The position numbers were made by a program, and so were the translations under genes. This document shows, in pieces, positions 1 to 11,137 of a stretch of 45,996 bases of DNA; the first letter of the stretch is position 1; each line of letters begins with the position of its first letter. Source of the DNA: Rhizophlyctis rosea (taxonomy: Eukaryota > Chytridiomycota > Chytridiomycetes > Rhizophlyctidales > Rhizophlyctidaceae); assembly GCA_027596075.1 (NCBI GenBank), contig JADGJC010000294.1, positions 3,993 through 49,988 of the forward strand. The letters run 5' to 3'. The notes under the pieces are model-generated. The model was not told the origin of the DNA, ran no database searches, and saw only the letters and a list, made by a program, of their open reading frames with translations.

Positions 1-137
1 AGGACTGGATCGTCCATTAGGGATGGGAGAGTATGTTGCGCACCATCTGGGTTTGAGGGCACGACGCAGAAACAGCTTGGGACAGCTGTTATGGACCCGT
101 ATGGAGCAAGTTGACTAACTACCGTGCACTATTACAG

Positions 138-2288
138 CTCACATACCGCAAAGACCAACTCAACCGCGCATTCGAAAATACCGATCCAGATTACCACAAG
201 CGAGCCTTCGACATGCTCAGACAATACGCAGCGCTAGGTGGGGTTCGAAGGCAATCCTTCTTTGGAAGCTCACCTGTTGTTCTAAATCTGTATTTATCAC
301 AGGCGTTGTGCAGGCAGGAGAAGTGCTTGCATCCGAGTTCCTACCATACGTGAAGATGGCTTTACAACCAAATGTCCCTGTGCACGTCCAGGCTGCTTCG
401 CTGAGAGTGGTGCAAGAACTGATGCGTAAGTGATAAGAACATTCATGCAAGAATCTGTGGGCATATGCTAATTGTCAATACAGAGGGTCCGACGGAACAC
501 ACCACCGTTCTGGTGGAAGATGGTAATTGCGAAGTCACAGTGTAATGTTTGGTGTAAGGTGTAAACGATCACTAATTCGCGACTCTACTCACTTTCAGGC
601 TTCATACCCCTCATGGCGACGCTGTTCAAGGTCCCGGGTGCCCCGCCATCGTCCAGAATTGCGGTACGTCGCTCCTTCAAAAGAGCGAACATGTGCACAT
701 CATATATTTATTTGTATATTTTGCTTTTAGATCATACAATCATTCACAATGGCCGCGTATGAGTCCCAGGCGAATCGCGATGCCATACTCGCGCTTGACA
801 TTCTTCCACCTCTGTTGAGCTCATTGGGGCGCTGGTTGGAATGCACGGACAAAGGGTCGGCACTTGTGGCGCTTGAATGCCTTCGGAAGCTGGTGTATTG
901 GAAGGATCCTGACTGGGAGAAGGTAATCAATTGTAGTTGGTATGCGCTTCCTTATCTGAGCGCTAACAACCTTATGTTCACAGCTCCAACCTCTCTTCAC
1001 GGAAATGAAAACGCTACTGGAATCAACGGATGGAAGACTCCAAGCTATGGCTTGTGAAGTCGCGCAATCACTTCTGCAAAATGGGATGGGAAAGGTGGGA
1101 GCCATCAATGGTATGATTGATGCTGAGTTCTGTGCAAATTTGATCAAAGCGATTACGTGAGTATAAGATGCGAGACTGTTTGTTGAGTAGTAGTTGCTGA
1201 TTGAGCTTTGCAGATCCTATGACGGTCACGCGCTCTCCTTGAAATCTGTGGTGGGTTGCTTCATGTGCATATCGGAGCGAGGAAACATTGCGATGATGAA
1301 GGTATGGTTCAACTTTCCGTGAGACATTCAATATCACGCTTCGACAACTAATATCACCATCACAAAGAACTTGGTCGAAGCAGGACTTCTGAGGTGCATA
1401 TACTCCTTCATGTGGAACTCTGCATTACGCGAATGGCGACTCCCCGGCATGACGATCGTCGCCAACGTCCTGCGGTACCCGATCTTCCTGGACAAAGTCA
1501 TCTACTACGACCTGTTTGATTTCATGGCGCGTTGCTTGGGGGAGGAGTCGCATTACTCGAATTTTGCGGCCAAGAAGGAAGCGGTGTGGGCGATTTCGAA
1601 TGCTGCTGCTTTTCGGAGGCCGGATATTGCCAGGTTTGTCATTTTCCGTGATGTTGTCTCAATAGCTATGTGACTCATTGTGCGTCTTCCATACAGCGGC
1701 TTCACGTGCCTTGGCCTCATCCCCAACCTCATCCGCTTCATGACGCAATCCTACGAAATGGACCTCCAAGCCACCTCCCGCGCCATCGAAACCATCAACC
1801 ACATCCTCGTCACGGGCGAACTGTTCAAAACGGGAGGAGCGGCGCACCGGGGGACGACGAACCCGTACGCGGACGAAATGAGCGAGTCGACGGATTCGGT
1901 CCCGACGCTCATGACGCTGTACTGCCTGATTTCGGGACGGGGATTGGAAGGGTTGGAGGAAGGGGAGAGCATGGTTGGGGAGGAGGATGAGGAGTCTGAT
2001 GAGGATGAGGAGGGGGAGAAGGGGGTGCAGCAGGGTGGGGTTGGGAATGGGGGTGGGACGGGGACGGTGTCCGGTGTGATGAAGGGGAGGCACGTACCGA
2101 TCCGGGAACGGGTTGCGGGGAAGATCCGCAAGGTGTTGTTGCGGTGGTTCATACCAAAGATGACGCGGCTTGTGGATGAAGGGCAGTGGGCTTCACCGAT
2201 CGTTGCGGCGCCGTTGAATGATGCGGAGATGGAGTTGTTGGATGCGCTGGCAGGGAAGATGCAGGGTGTTGTTGCTATGGAGGGGTGA
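138..2288 (+). CDS. Armadillo/HEAT-repeat protein, importin-alpha-like (5' end unresolved)
   Basis: I read nine exons: 138-237, 303-425, 484-522, 599-663, 731-922, 984-1156, 1214-1301, 1368-1633 and 1697-2288, all in consistent phase. A short exon around 76-98 may precede them, so the true start probably lies at or beyond the left edge. The protein is made of helical repeats. One repeat carries the sequence KKEAVWAISNA, close to the Lys-Lys-Glu-Ala...Trp...Ser-Asn signature of importin-alpha armadillo repeats, followed by a helix with the residues RAIETINHIL. The C-terminal part holds an acidic stretch rich in Glu and Asp. Armadillo proteins bind extended peptides, for example nuclear localisation signals. 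The remaining repeats diverge from canonical importin alpha, so a role in nuclear import is an inference; a different ARM/HEAT adaptor is equally possible. The intron before exon 1368 seems to end in AAG. Confidence 0.72.
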
Positions 2289-3553
2289 TTTTGTGTCGGT
2301 TTTCTTTGAGGTTGGGAGGACACCCGGGTTGGGGGGGTCGTGCATGCTCTTTTTCCTTTCTTTCCTTTCTTTTTTCCATCCATTTCATTTTTGCAAGTAT
2401 TTGTAAGAAATCTCCGTTTTGTTCTTTTCGGCGCTTTTGTTTCTGGGGAGAGATGGGGCTTCCATCATTGGCAGGTTGTTCTATGTTCGGAGACAACATA
2501 CTGCAAGTTCTTTCCCTGGGAATAAGTGTCGTCTTCTTTTCACTTCAGTCAATAATTTTTAGGAATGTAAGGTTAGCCGTAGGGGGTGTCACCTTTGCGT
2601 TTGGGCTTTGTTTTAGCTAGCTCTTTTTGTGGCTAAATTTTTTGATGGGAAACGCCGGTGGTGGGCCTTTGGCGATGTATTATATGGTTCGGAATTTGCA
2701 ATAAGCATATGCATGACAGTATTTTCTTGTGTGGTGGTGTGGGTTGTGGGTGTGGCCGTCAGTTGGTGGATGGAGTGTGGTGAGGATCTTTGTTGGGCTT
2801 GGAGAGGGAGCCTTGGGATACCTTCATCAAAAAAGTCAGGGAGTCTCGGGGGAACTCGTGCAGGGAGTGCGGAAATGAAAATGAGCGGCACGGTGACTGT
2901 TTACGCCACGAGGATATTAAAGCGCGAACCTTTTGGGAATCCATCTGCTTTTTGTATGCGGATGGACGGAGACCGCTTTCCCATTCCCAACGCCATGCAT
3001 GATGAGTGTGCTATGACATATTATGCATGTTGATGATCCTTGTTTCCTAAAGCCATCCTCCGCATGTTCTTGCGTCTGATACGTTCCCATCCCGGCGTGT
3101 CTGTTGCATTTACTGATGGATCTTCCACGATTCAATGCGTTAGAAATGGATTTCCCGGATCCCAGTCCGGAATTTGGGAAGGACGAGGGGGGATGGCGGT
3201 TCCGTTCTCATATTATGGAAGCACTCTTGACCCTGATGGATTTTTTTTTCTGAACCAACGGGAGGGCGTACCATGGTCTCGGTCTTAGGTTTGGAGAACG
3301 ACATCCTGCATGCTTGAGAGGTTTGTCGGAGGCGAATTAAGCTATAAAATCTATATTGGAGGGATTTTCCTTTTCAACCTTGGTGGAGTTTGGTGCGTGC
3401 TTCGTTGCTGGGAATTGAGTGGAAGATGTTATGGCGTTCATGAAAAGCGCACTTCATTAGGATGTTTCACCGTGCTCGTTGACATACGTGGCGGGGGATC
3501 GCCATAGGCCGGCGGATGGTGACTTTGGGCATTTTCGGTGTCGAAAGAGAATG
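2289..3553. other. Intergenic region without a recognisable gene
   Basis: About 1.26 kb between two genes on the same strand. It starts with a pyrimidine-rich tract (about 2345-2400) that fits the 3' untranslated region of the armadillo gene. Short open frames occur on both strands, but none shows spliced continuity or a known motif. The last part is presumably the promoter region of the secreted hydrolase gene. Confidence 0.5.
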
Positions 3554-3560
3554 TATAAAA
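3554..3560 (+). promoter_or_regulatory. Probable TATA box of the secreted hydrolase gene
   Basis: The sequence TATAAAA lies 95 bases upstream of the ATG at 3655, a normal distance for a core promoter with a short leader. Confidence 0.5.
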
Positions 3561-3654
3561 GAGCCACCCGCCTCGAACATTCCGCAGAAAAATTGCCACC
3601 CCCGTCAACATCATTCCTTCGTCTCCAATTTTCCCACTCTCACACCCACCAACA

Positions 3655-5346
3655 ATGCACATCTCCACCATCCTCCCTATCTTGGCGCTCGTCCCTCCCG
3701 CCCTCTCCGCGGCGCTCTCTCCAGCTCGTGTCGCTTATCGTTGCGAAAGCGACTGGACGCAACGCTGCAATGGACTGTTTCCACTCCGTGATGATGATGG
3801 CAAAGTGGTCGGTTCGCTTGCGTATTTTGGAACCCATAGTTTGACGGGTGAGAGGACCACGGGGAAGGCGACTGTGGAAAGGGCGTTGATTTTCGTGCAT
3901 ACTAAGGAGCAGAATGCGCATTCTAGTGAGTTCTGATGGCATATGATGTGATCCATCTTTCGTTTGATGAAGCTACATTTTCTGACATTTGTGTGTCTTT
4001 TCTTGATACCTCCAGTGTACCGCCTAGCCATAACATCCGCCATCGCCTCCTCCTACACCCGCGAAAACACACTCATCATCGCCCCCAAATTCCTCTGCAA
4101 AACCACTTCTTCTGATCACTCTACTTGTTACTCGGAAAGCGGTGCCACGACCTGGCCGACGAAATGGGCCGACGGGACGGCGTATACTAGGGAGAGTGTC
4201 GAGAGGAAGTTCGATCCGTACCCGGAGGATGAGATCCATTTTGGAGCGTATGGGAAGGGCGAAGAGAGGGGTGTTGTTGATTGGGGGAGTAAGAAGGGGA
4301 ATGCGGAGTTTTGGATTGCGGGGGGGTTGGGGAAGAGGGAGGGGAGGAGGGTTGGGGTTTATAGTTACAGTGAGTCGAGTCATGGGTGTTGAGCAACTCC
4401 TTTTCATTTTGCCTGTTTGGTATACTTTTATTAATATCAGGGGCTTTTCCAGCTGCGATTGACCAGATCATCGAGAGTCTCACTACTCATGGCCAGTACC
4501 CGAACTTGAAGGAGATTACGATCGCTGGGTTTTCGGCGGGAGCGCAGTTTGCGCAGCGGTATGCTTCGTTTGGGTTGTATGGCAGTTCCACGCCCAATGG
4601 GAAGAGTCAAGTTCAGGTAAGAGTTTCGCTGTTTGGAGAAGGAGTTTGGTCTGGGAAAGTGAGACTTTTGCCGTATAAGTGCACCGAAAATACTATAGTT
4701 TACCTTATCGCTTTTTTAAACCATGGTGGGCTATAGATCCGGTACGTGATATCGGCGCCCCGTTCCTACATCTACCCCACTGCCGAAAGACCACGGGACA
4801 TCTCCGCCAGTTGTCCCTGCGATTCGAAAGAATGCACCGTCACCGCTTCCGACTTTGCCGTTCCTGGTGATGGAGACAATTGTGATGGGAAGTATGACGA
4901 CTACAAGGTGAGGTTGGACGAAGCATTAAGACACGCAATCCTTGTATCCTCGTCCCTTCCTTTTTTTGACATCCTTCCACAAACTGACTTTCTGTCTTTA
5001 ACTTATCCTTCCATAGTACGGGTACCAAAAGCTCGTCTCCCCCACCCGCCACTACCCCGCCCACAACATCGCTCTCACCCTCTCCAAACGCGACAACCAC
5101 CAATACCACAAACAAGACGTCTCCTACCTCGTCGGCAAACGCGACGACAAGCACACCGGTAATTGTCAGGAGAAAGTGCAGGGCGGATCTCACCGTCAGA
5201 GGGCGCATTATATGCAGGCGTATGTTAAGTTGCAGTACCCGGAGGCTAAGCATAGTATCTGTGAGTTGGATTGCTCGCATGATTTGGAGTGTGTGTTTGG
5301 TGTTGGTGAGCAGCATGGGTGGTGTAGGCTTTGGGGGAGTTGTTAG
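3655..5346 (+). CDS. Secreted alpha/beta-hydrolase-fold protein
   Basis: Five exons (3655-3925, 4016-4369, 4453-4616, 4737-4907, 5017-5346) give 429 residues. The first 18 or so residues form a signal peptide with a hydrophobic core and small residues before the cleavage region, so the product should be secreted. A nucleophile elbow GFSAGA is centred on Ser236 and sits in a beta-strand/helix context (TIAGFSAGAQFA). An Asp and a His that could complete a Ser-Asp-His triad occur in the last exon, where a HTGNC and a GGSHRQ segment are seen. Cysteines are frequent, as expected for an extracellular enzyme. The family contains esterases, lipases and peptidases; the substrate cannot be told from sequence. 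The start has no competing upstream ATG near the TATA box, and all splice phases agree. Confidence 0.78.
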
Positions 5347-5737
5347 GACGGCCTGGCGTTCCGCCGCAAGGTGCTTAAAGCTAACATATGCGTCAAGAGG
5401 TCCCGAGCATATCTGAACGTGCGCCACATGCATACTGTGTATACCATGATTTCAATTTTCCATATACATTGTTTATTCTTCATAAATATCATTGAGATCA
5501 ATATTTGCTTGTAATTCATCGATCCTATCAAGATTAGACCCACAGTCATGGATGTTTCGGTGTACAGTTCAAAATGACGCGCCCTAATTAATTTTTGATG
5601 GAACCCAGGGGCCACGTGCTGGCGAAGGACTGTCACGTCAAAAAATGTAAATACATCAGTTACATCCTCCTGTCATGGTCTGCCTAGACTGTTCGTCTTG
5701 TCATTGTCAAATCCAGTAGGAATACAGCTAAGTTACG
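5347..5737. other. Intergenic region
   Basis: This is an AT-rich spacer between two genes in the same direction. I see no gene or clear element; it must contain the terminator of the hydrolase gene and the promoter of the LRAT-like gene. Confidence 0.45.
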
Positions 5738-6926
5738 ATGTCAGGCAGGCAACCATCCGCCCCACGAGAACAACAAGATGCCCGGACCCACTTGGTGTTG
5801 GTCTTAATCATTCTCCAAATTGTTTTGCCACATCCTTCTTTTCGCCGACGACGTCGTCACTCCTTGTTCGAAGTGATTGAATCTCCAAGGTACCTGCCGC
5901 AATTCCGGAACGGTCCAGAAGTTGAAGCACCAGTTGGATACTGGCATTGGGCTATCATCACGGGAGTAGACGACGACGGTACGCTCATCTCCTATAGCGT
6001 TCATATTCATTTTGCAATTTATTGAACCCAGGTGCAGGTCACATCACCAGCATCGCTCAATTTGACCCTTTCGAAGGGCAAAACCTCCCACCTGGTGAAC
6101 ATATGTTTCAAGCTTGGAATGGCGTTTCGGCCCGCCCTGAGGAGATTAGAGATCGACAAAGAATCCAACGCTCTTCCCGCCAGCTACTACGAAAACCGTC
6201 CACAATCCACCCGATAACAATGCCGAAAGGAATGTTATCCGACAACGCATTGATCAAGCGCTCCAAAATGATCGTTGGTACCAAATTGCAGTTAGTACTT
6301 GCCAGAATTTTGCGACCGAGTTGCGGTACGGCAATCCAGGTAACTCCACCATATTGATCGTTTGCACCATTGCTTGAATCTATTGTATGTATGTCCATGT
6401 GTTTACATGATGTAATCTATTAGGCCGGTTTTGTCGCGATTTTGAGACGCTTCTGGGTTCTGGGGTTCGAGGAGCGGATTTGGGTCTCCGAGCTGCATCG
6501 GAAGTCTCCACCGAAGTGATGAATCTCGCTCAAGGGTATCACCCTCTCCTCCAAGTTCTCGCTTTTCTAGTTTCTACCACAGTATGGTTGTTTGCCGTCC
6601 CCACATTCGCGGCCCTAGCCGCGGGTGCATTGTACCTCGATGGTGTCGCTCCCTGCGATCGCAACCCAGCCCTTCCGTCCTTGATGCAAAACCCAAATCA
6701 GGCACTTGAAGGGAATGGAGGGAACGATGAAGCGGATGCGGACCATGCTGATGGAGAAGACCGTGACGGTGACGGGAATAGTGTTGAGCGTGATAGTAAC
6801 AACCAAGGGGTCCCCAACATGGAAAATGACGAGGACAGTAGTGATGGAGGTCATGAGAACAATCGAGGTGGTCCTAGCGGGGGTGGTGGAAGAGGCAGAG
6901 GAGGGAATGACGACGCAGAGGAATGA
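5738..6926 (+). CDS. LRAT-domain-like membrane protein
   Basis: Exon 1 runs 5738-5978, a second starts at 6032, the third ends at 6339 and the last is 6424-6926. The N-terminus has a hydrophobic helix (residues about 18-31) followed by an arginine cluster. Next come HWAIITG, with His70 matching the first LRAT/H-rev107 histidine, and a GHITSI segment that may supply the second. Downstream, TCQNFATELRYG matches the conserved cysteine block of that superfamily (usual form Asn-Cys-Glu-His-Phe). After the domain a second hydrophobic helix (VLAFLVSTTVWLFAVPTFAA) is followed by an acidic, Gly-rich tail. The superfamily includes NlpC/P60-type acyltransferases, phospholipases and thioesterases acting at membranes. 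The splice between the second and third coding blocks is uncertain: the frames either side (about 6100-6180) differ, and an intron from about 6101 to a CAG near 6183 would join them. Confidence 0.66.
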
Positions 6927-7926
6927 GCGGGCAGTCTGGGCCCGTAAGGAGACGGGGCTAAAACAACTGCTCAGCGGCATAGACTCGGGATGATGTTGCA
7001 ACATGTCCATTCCGTTCATTACCGATCAAAACCATAATGTACATAACGACAAACCACAATTTCATGAATTGTACTCCTACAAACCATTTCCAAGACGTCT
7101 CGTTGTTCTGAATATCTACATCGCCAAGTGGGAAGAATACGACTGGTTTTGACGGATGCATTTCATATCTTATCATTGTACACTATAGCTCGGAATCAAC
7201 CGGTTTTTGTTTCCTTCAATGCAGTGCTATAGTAGCGGTGGTCATTGAAAGTGCTATGAAGTTCCCTTTATTGCACATGGATGTCGCTAACAAAGTTCTG
7301 CCCCAACCATCATTGACTCCAGACTTTCGAATCCACTTCATCTTCTGCAGTATCGCGTGCGGAAGAATATATGTCCCCGACTCTTCCCGCTCTGTCTCCA
7401 TGTCGCCCGCTATCAGCACATGACAGATACCGTAAGCCATGCCATCCATTTTCATTTCCCGGTTCTTGATCTTTTTGCAGCTGGAGGTAGGTGATGCATG
7501 GAGGGAAGGTCTCGTTGAGCATGCGCAGGAAATCGTCAGACTCTAGAGGGCATGTCGGAAGGTGGAAAGCGGGAAATTTGCCGTGGTGCTGTCGGCAGGA
7601 AGACGGCGTCAAAGATCTGGAAGATTGGGTATGAAGAAGACTGCTTGGCTTGTTGTCGGGAGGATGCCAACATGCGGGAGGATGCCAATATCCTTTGAAG
7701 GAGCGTCATTTCTGGTATTTGGCCTGGTTCCCGGGATGCAACGTTGAGTGAAAGAAACAATTTGGCGTAGTTATGCAAGCGCTGATGATGTTTTGGAGGA
7801 AGAGGAGATGGAAGGCCGGATGCTTTGAGCAAAGGACACAGGGAGATGTGTCGAGCAGGGGGTTGGTTGGGATGTGTTTGGGGAGAACGGAGGTGGAGGT
7901 TGCGGGTTGACAGCTAACATGGGATT
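6927..7926. other. Spacer with possible gene remnants on the minus strand
   Basis: No intact gene is visible. On the minus strand, two open stretches in different frames (about 7310-7612 and 7216-7455) have protein-like composition and could be parts of one decayed or spliced gene, but I found no domain and no convincing splice pair. Plus-strand frames here are short. Confidence 0.3.
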
Positions 7927-8667
7927 TCAACGTCTTGAGGAACTATGGTTGCCGTTGTGCATTGATATAATTTGCAGCTCATCAATTGGACATCCGATCT
8001 TTTTGGGGAAGGAGTTAACGGAATGGGTTGCAAGGACGGTTTGTATGTCGAGGTTGCGGAGGGCGGCGATGAATGCGGGCCATAGTTCTGGGTGTAGCGC
8101 TGCGGTGGGCTCATCGAGAGCAAGGAGGAAGGTGTTGAATATTTTGTCTTCCGTCTGTGATGATGCCAATTGCTGGTGACGGTCGTACATTACCGCCGCA
8201 AAGACAGTGAGTACATAGCGTACTCCATCCCCTTCGTCTATCCATGGTGTAGGGGCATTCCCGCCTTTTCTAAAGCCTACTTTGACCCTTTTTTGCTTCA
8301 TCTCAAGTACATCCAACGTTCCCACATCTGGGAAGATTGATGACAGAAGGTCTTGGATGGGTGCAAGTTGCAGTGCTTTTTGAAGATGCACTAGATACGA
8401 AGGAGTTGAGTCCCCATCAACAATGATGCTGCGGTCATGGAGCGCCCTTTCGTCCAAAATGTTGCTGGTGTCATGAGCAGGGAAGGAAAGGTAGCGTGGA
8501 ACATAGGTGACGTGGAGGGAGGGAGGTGCAGTGCCCAGGTGGGCCACTCTCTGAGATGAAAAAGACCCGTGGCTTGCCGACTGTTGATTATCAGGTCAAT
8601 GTGGCCCTGTCACCTTGCCACCAAACACACAGCCACACGCTTCATCTGAGTCCAACCCTTGTGGCAT
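7927..8667 (-). CDS. Small P-loop ATPase of the RecF/SMC (AAA_21-like) type
   Basis: Two exons (8614-8667 and 7927-8580) give 235 residues; an in-frame stop lies upstream of the ATG. The C-terminal half is clear: a DEGDGVRYVL segment where the ABC-type signature is expected, Walker B FLLALDEPTAALHPEL (residues 169-184), and the switch histidine in ATHS (202-205). This arrangement is typical of RecF, SMC and overcoming-lysogenization-defect-like ATPases. A GCVFGGKS string (residues 12-19) fits the Walker A pattern GxxxxGKS but is assembled across the intron, with Lys in exon 1 and Ser in exon 2. The residues after it do not resemble the usual Walker A helix, so it may be degenerate or fortuitous. 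The protein is much shorter than family norms. It is divergent from the DHHC gene, with 264 bases between the two starts. Confidence 0.6.
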
Positions 8668-8931
8668 GACGTCGCTTTCAAATTGACAAATTCACGCCAA
8701 CTTTGTTTGCAACTTTCAAAAGCACGCATGGCAGCAACCCTGTATGCCCAAGCTTCAAACCCGCATACAATGTCATAGCACGATGTATATCAACCCTCAC
8801 ACTATGACACCTAAGAAGACCTGGTAGATTACGGCTGACGAACTTTCACCCCACTTACGCCCCATCCCACAACACAGTGCGCCTCCCCCACCCCCAAAAC
8901 AACTTTACCACATAACCCAGCCAAACAAACC

Positions 8932-10814
8932 ATGACAGAGCCCGACTCACCAACTCGCCCCTCACCAACCGACCCTCCCGGCGGCGGCGGTCACTCATAC
9001 ACAACAACATGGACAATGGAAAGCGTCCCAAACTCTTACACTATGCTAAATACACCAAACCCGCCACCACATTCTACAACGGGGTCGGACCATACCGCTG
9101 TGGCGATACGCGAGGGAGCCGCCGAGGGGGAGTTGAAGGCGGGGTCGAGTGGGAATGCGAGGAAGAGGAAGAGTAGCGTGTCGAAGGGGAGAGGACCGAC
9201 GTCTTCACATAGTGTTTGTGGACCAGTTCTTGCGGCGCATCGGAGGAAGGATCAGGGGATTTTTATTGTGGGGAATGTGTTGATTTTGGTGTTGAGTACT
9301 TTGCATGCTGTTTTTGTGTGAGTTGCGGGAAGGGTGCTTCGTGTTGTCGTTTGCATGTTGCGCTTCGTTGCTGACATAAGAGCTTCTTGATGATTCAGTG
9401 TACCTTTTTTCGTTGAGCGATATAGTGCAGCCATACCCGTTGTTTTTGCAATTTTGTGGATATTCACTTTGGCGGCGTATTTTAGGACGAGTTTTACTGA
9501 TCCTGGGGTGAGTGGTTGTTAATCTCTCCCATGGTTTGGACTATATGAGTCGAGTAAATCTCACGCGTATTGGTCTACAGTTCCTACCTCGTAATGTACA
9601 TCCAAATCCAAACCCCATAGAACCACCTCCCTCATCAGCTCCACAACCCGCACCCGGAACCCTCCTACATACCGCATTCAACACCCAAACCCAAAATGAA
9701 AACTCACCCTCTTCACCTCCCGTCGCACCACCCACATCCTCCCCCACAACAGCACCCCAACCATCAATACCAAACCCCGCACCACCGAACCAACCCACGC
9801 CCAACCAACCCACCCCCCTCCCCCCCTCCTACCCCTTCCTCCCAACCCCCGACGGCCACCCTCCCGCAACCTACCGCACAACCCTCATAAACAACATCCA
9901 ATACCGCATAAAATACTGCCCAACCTGCCAAATCTGGCGCCCACCCCGCACATCCCACTGCCCCTCCTGCGACCGCTGCGTCGAAATCCACGACCACCAT
10001 TGCCCATGGATGGCAAACTGCGTCGGTAAACGCAACTACCGATACTTTTACGCCTTCCTCCTCTCCTGTACCGCCCTCGCGCTGTGGGTATTCGGCTTCT
10101 CCCTCGCGCAACTCCTTATCGTCGGACGCGAAACCAATGGCGGCGCGGCGGAAGCTGTTAGGAGACATCCTGTTAATGTGGTGTTGGTGTTTATGACGTT
10201 TATTATTGGGTGGAGTGTTGCGGGGATGACGGGGTATCATTCTTGGTTGATTAGTGTTAATATGAGTACTCATGAGATGTTGAGGAAGGCGCCGTTTTTG
10301 GATGGGGATGGGGGGGTTGTTGAGGGGAGGAGGCCGTTTGATAGGGGGGGTTGTTGGAGGAATTGTGTGTGGGTTTTGTGTAGGGGAGTGGATCCTAGGT
10401 GAGTTTTGAAAAGGTGTCGGGTGGTGGTTTTTTTTCTTTTTTTGGTGATTGGGGGGTTGGGGTTGGGCACGTGTTGTGTGATTGGGCCCGTATGCTGCTT
10501 TGAAGGAACTCTTGACTGACCATCCTGTTTCTTTATGCGTTACATTTTGCAGTTTGGATTTTGATAGAGAGAATTTGGAGACTTATGGTGAGGCGCGGGT
10601 GGAGGTTGGGGCGACGGTGCCGGGACAGGTTGGGAATGGGGAAAGGGGGTTGAGGGGTGGTGATGGTGGATCTAGTGGGGCGACAATTGATCATCGACCG
10701 TCGTCGGCGGTGCCGGGGTGGGCGGGTGGAGAGGTTGTTGTTGATGTTGATGGACGGGTTGATGAGGTGGTTGTTGGTGGGAGTGGCGAGGGGCCGGTGG
10801 AGGCGGCAAAGTGA
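8932..10814 (+). CDS. DHHC-type protein S-palmitoyltransferase, Erf2-like
   Basis: Four exons (8932-9317, 9399-9507, 9581-10398, 10553-10814) encode 524 residues. The enzyme transfers palmitate from acyl-CoA to cysteines of membrane proteins through an acyl-cysteine intermediate. The cysteine-rich domain starts at YCPTC (277-281) and ends in DHHC, with catalytic Cys306 in HDHHCPW. Two membrane helices lie before it (about residues 113-133 and 136-156), the second followed by the family's Asp-Pro-Gly motif. Two more follow DHHC, then an STHE string corresponding to the TTxE motif. The N-terminus is disordered and Lys/Arg-rich; a long Pro/Thr/Asn loop (about 175-255) separates helix 2 from the DHHC domain. 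Yeast Erf2 palmitoylates Ras; membership in that branch is inferred from topology. All phases are consistent. Confidence 0.92.
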
Positions 10815-11137
10815 GGTTGGTGGGTGGTGAGGAGGAATTTTGATCGTGAGTGGAATTTGGGTTGGGTTGTGTCAAATTTATACCTCTTTTGGAGTAGATA
10901 TAGATGGAGAATTTTTGTATGTAAATGTGGGGATGTTCAGCCGAGCCTGAATGTTATGCTAAATGGGGTGTGCCTCCGGGGCTGATTATGTAAATACTAA
11001 GGAGCGTTGCATGGTCGTTGTACATGTTTTGAGGCGATCGTAATGTTCTTGCAAGTATATATTTACGTGTTGCTTTATCAACGAGTGATCTAATACCGCC
11101 AGCAGATTATGTACAGTCCAGCACGATGTAAGGCATC
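10815..11137. other. Intergenic region between convergent genes
   Basis: This 323-base AT-rich stretch separates the 3' ends of the DHHC and dehydratase genes. It should contain both transcript ends; no gene is visible. Confidence 0.5.

Noticed and set aside
8581..8640. Reading the ATPase gene as starting at a GTG within exon 2
   Set aside because: An upstream ATG joins in phase through a GT-AG intron and is preceded by a stop, which is a better start for a nuclear gene.
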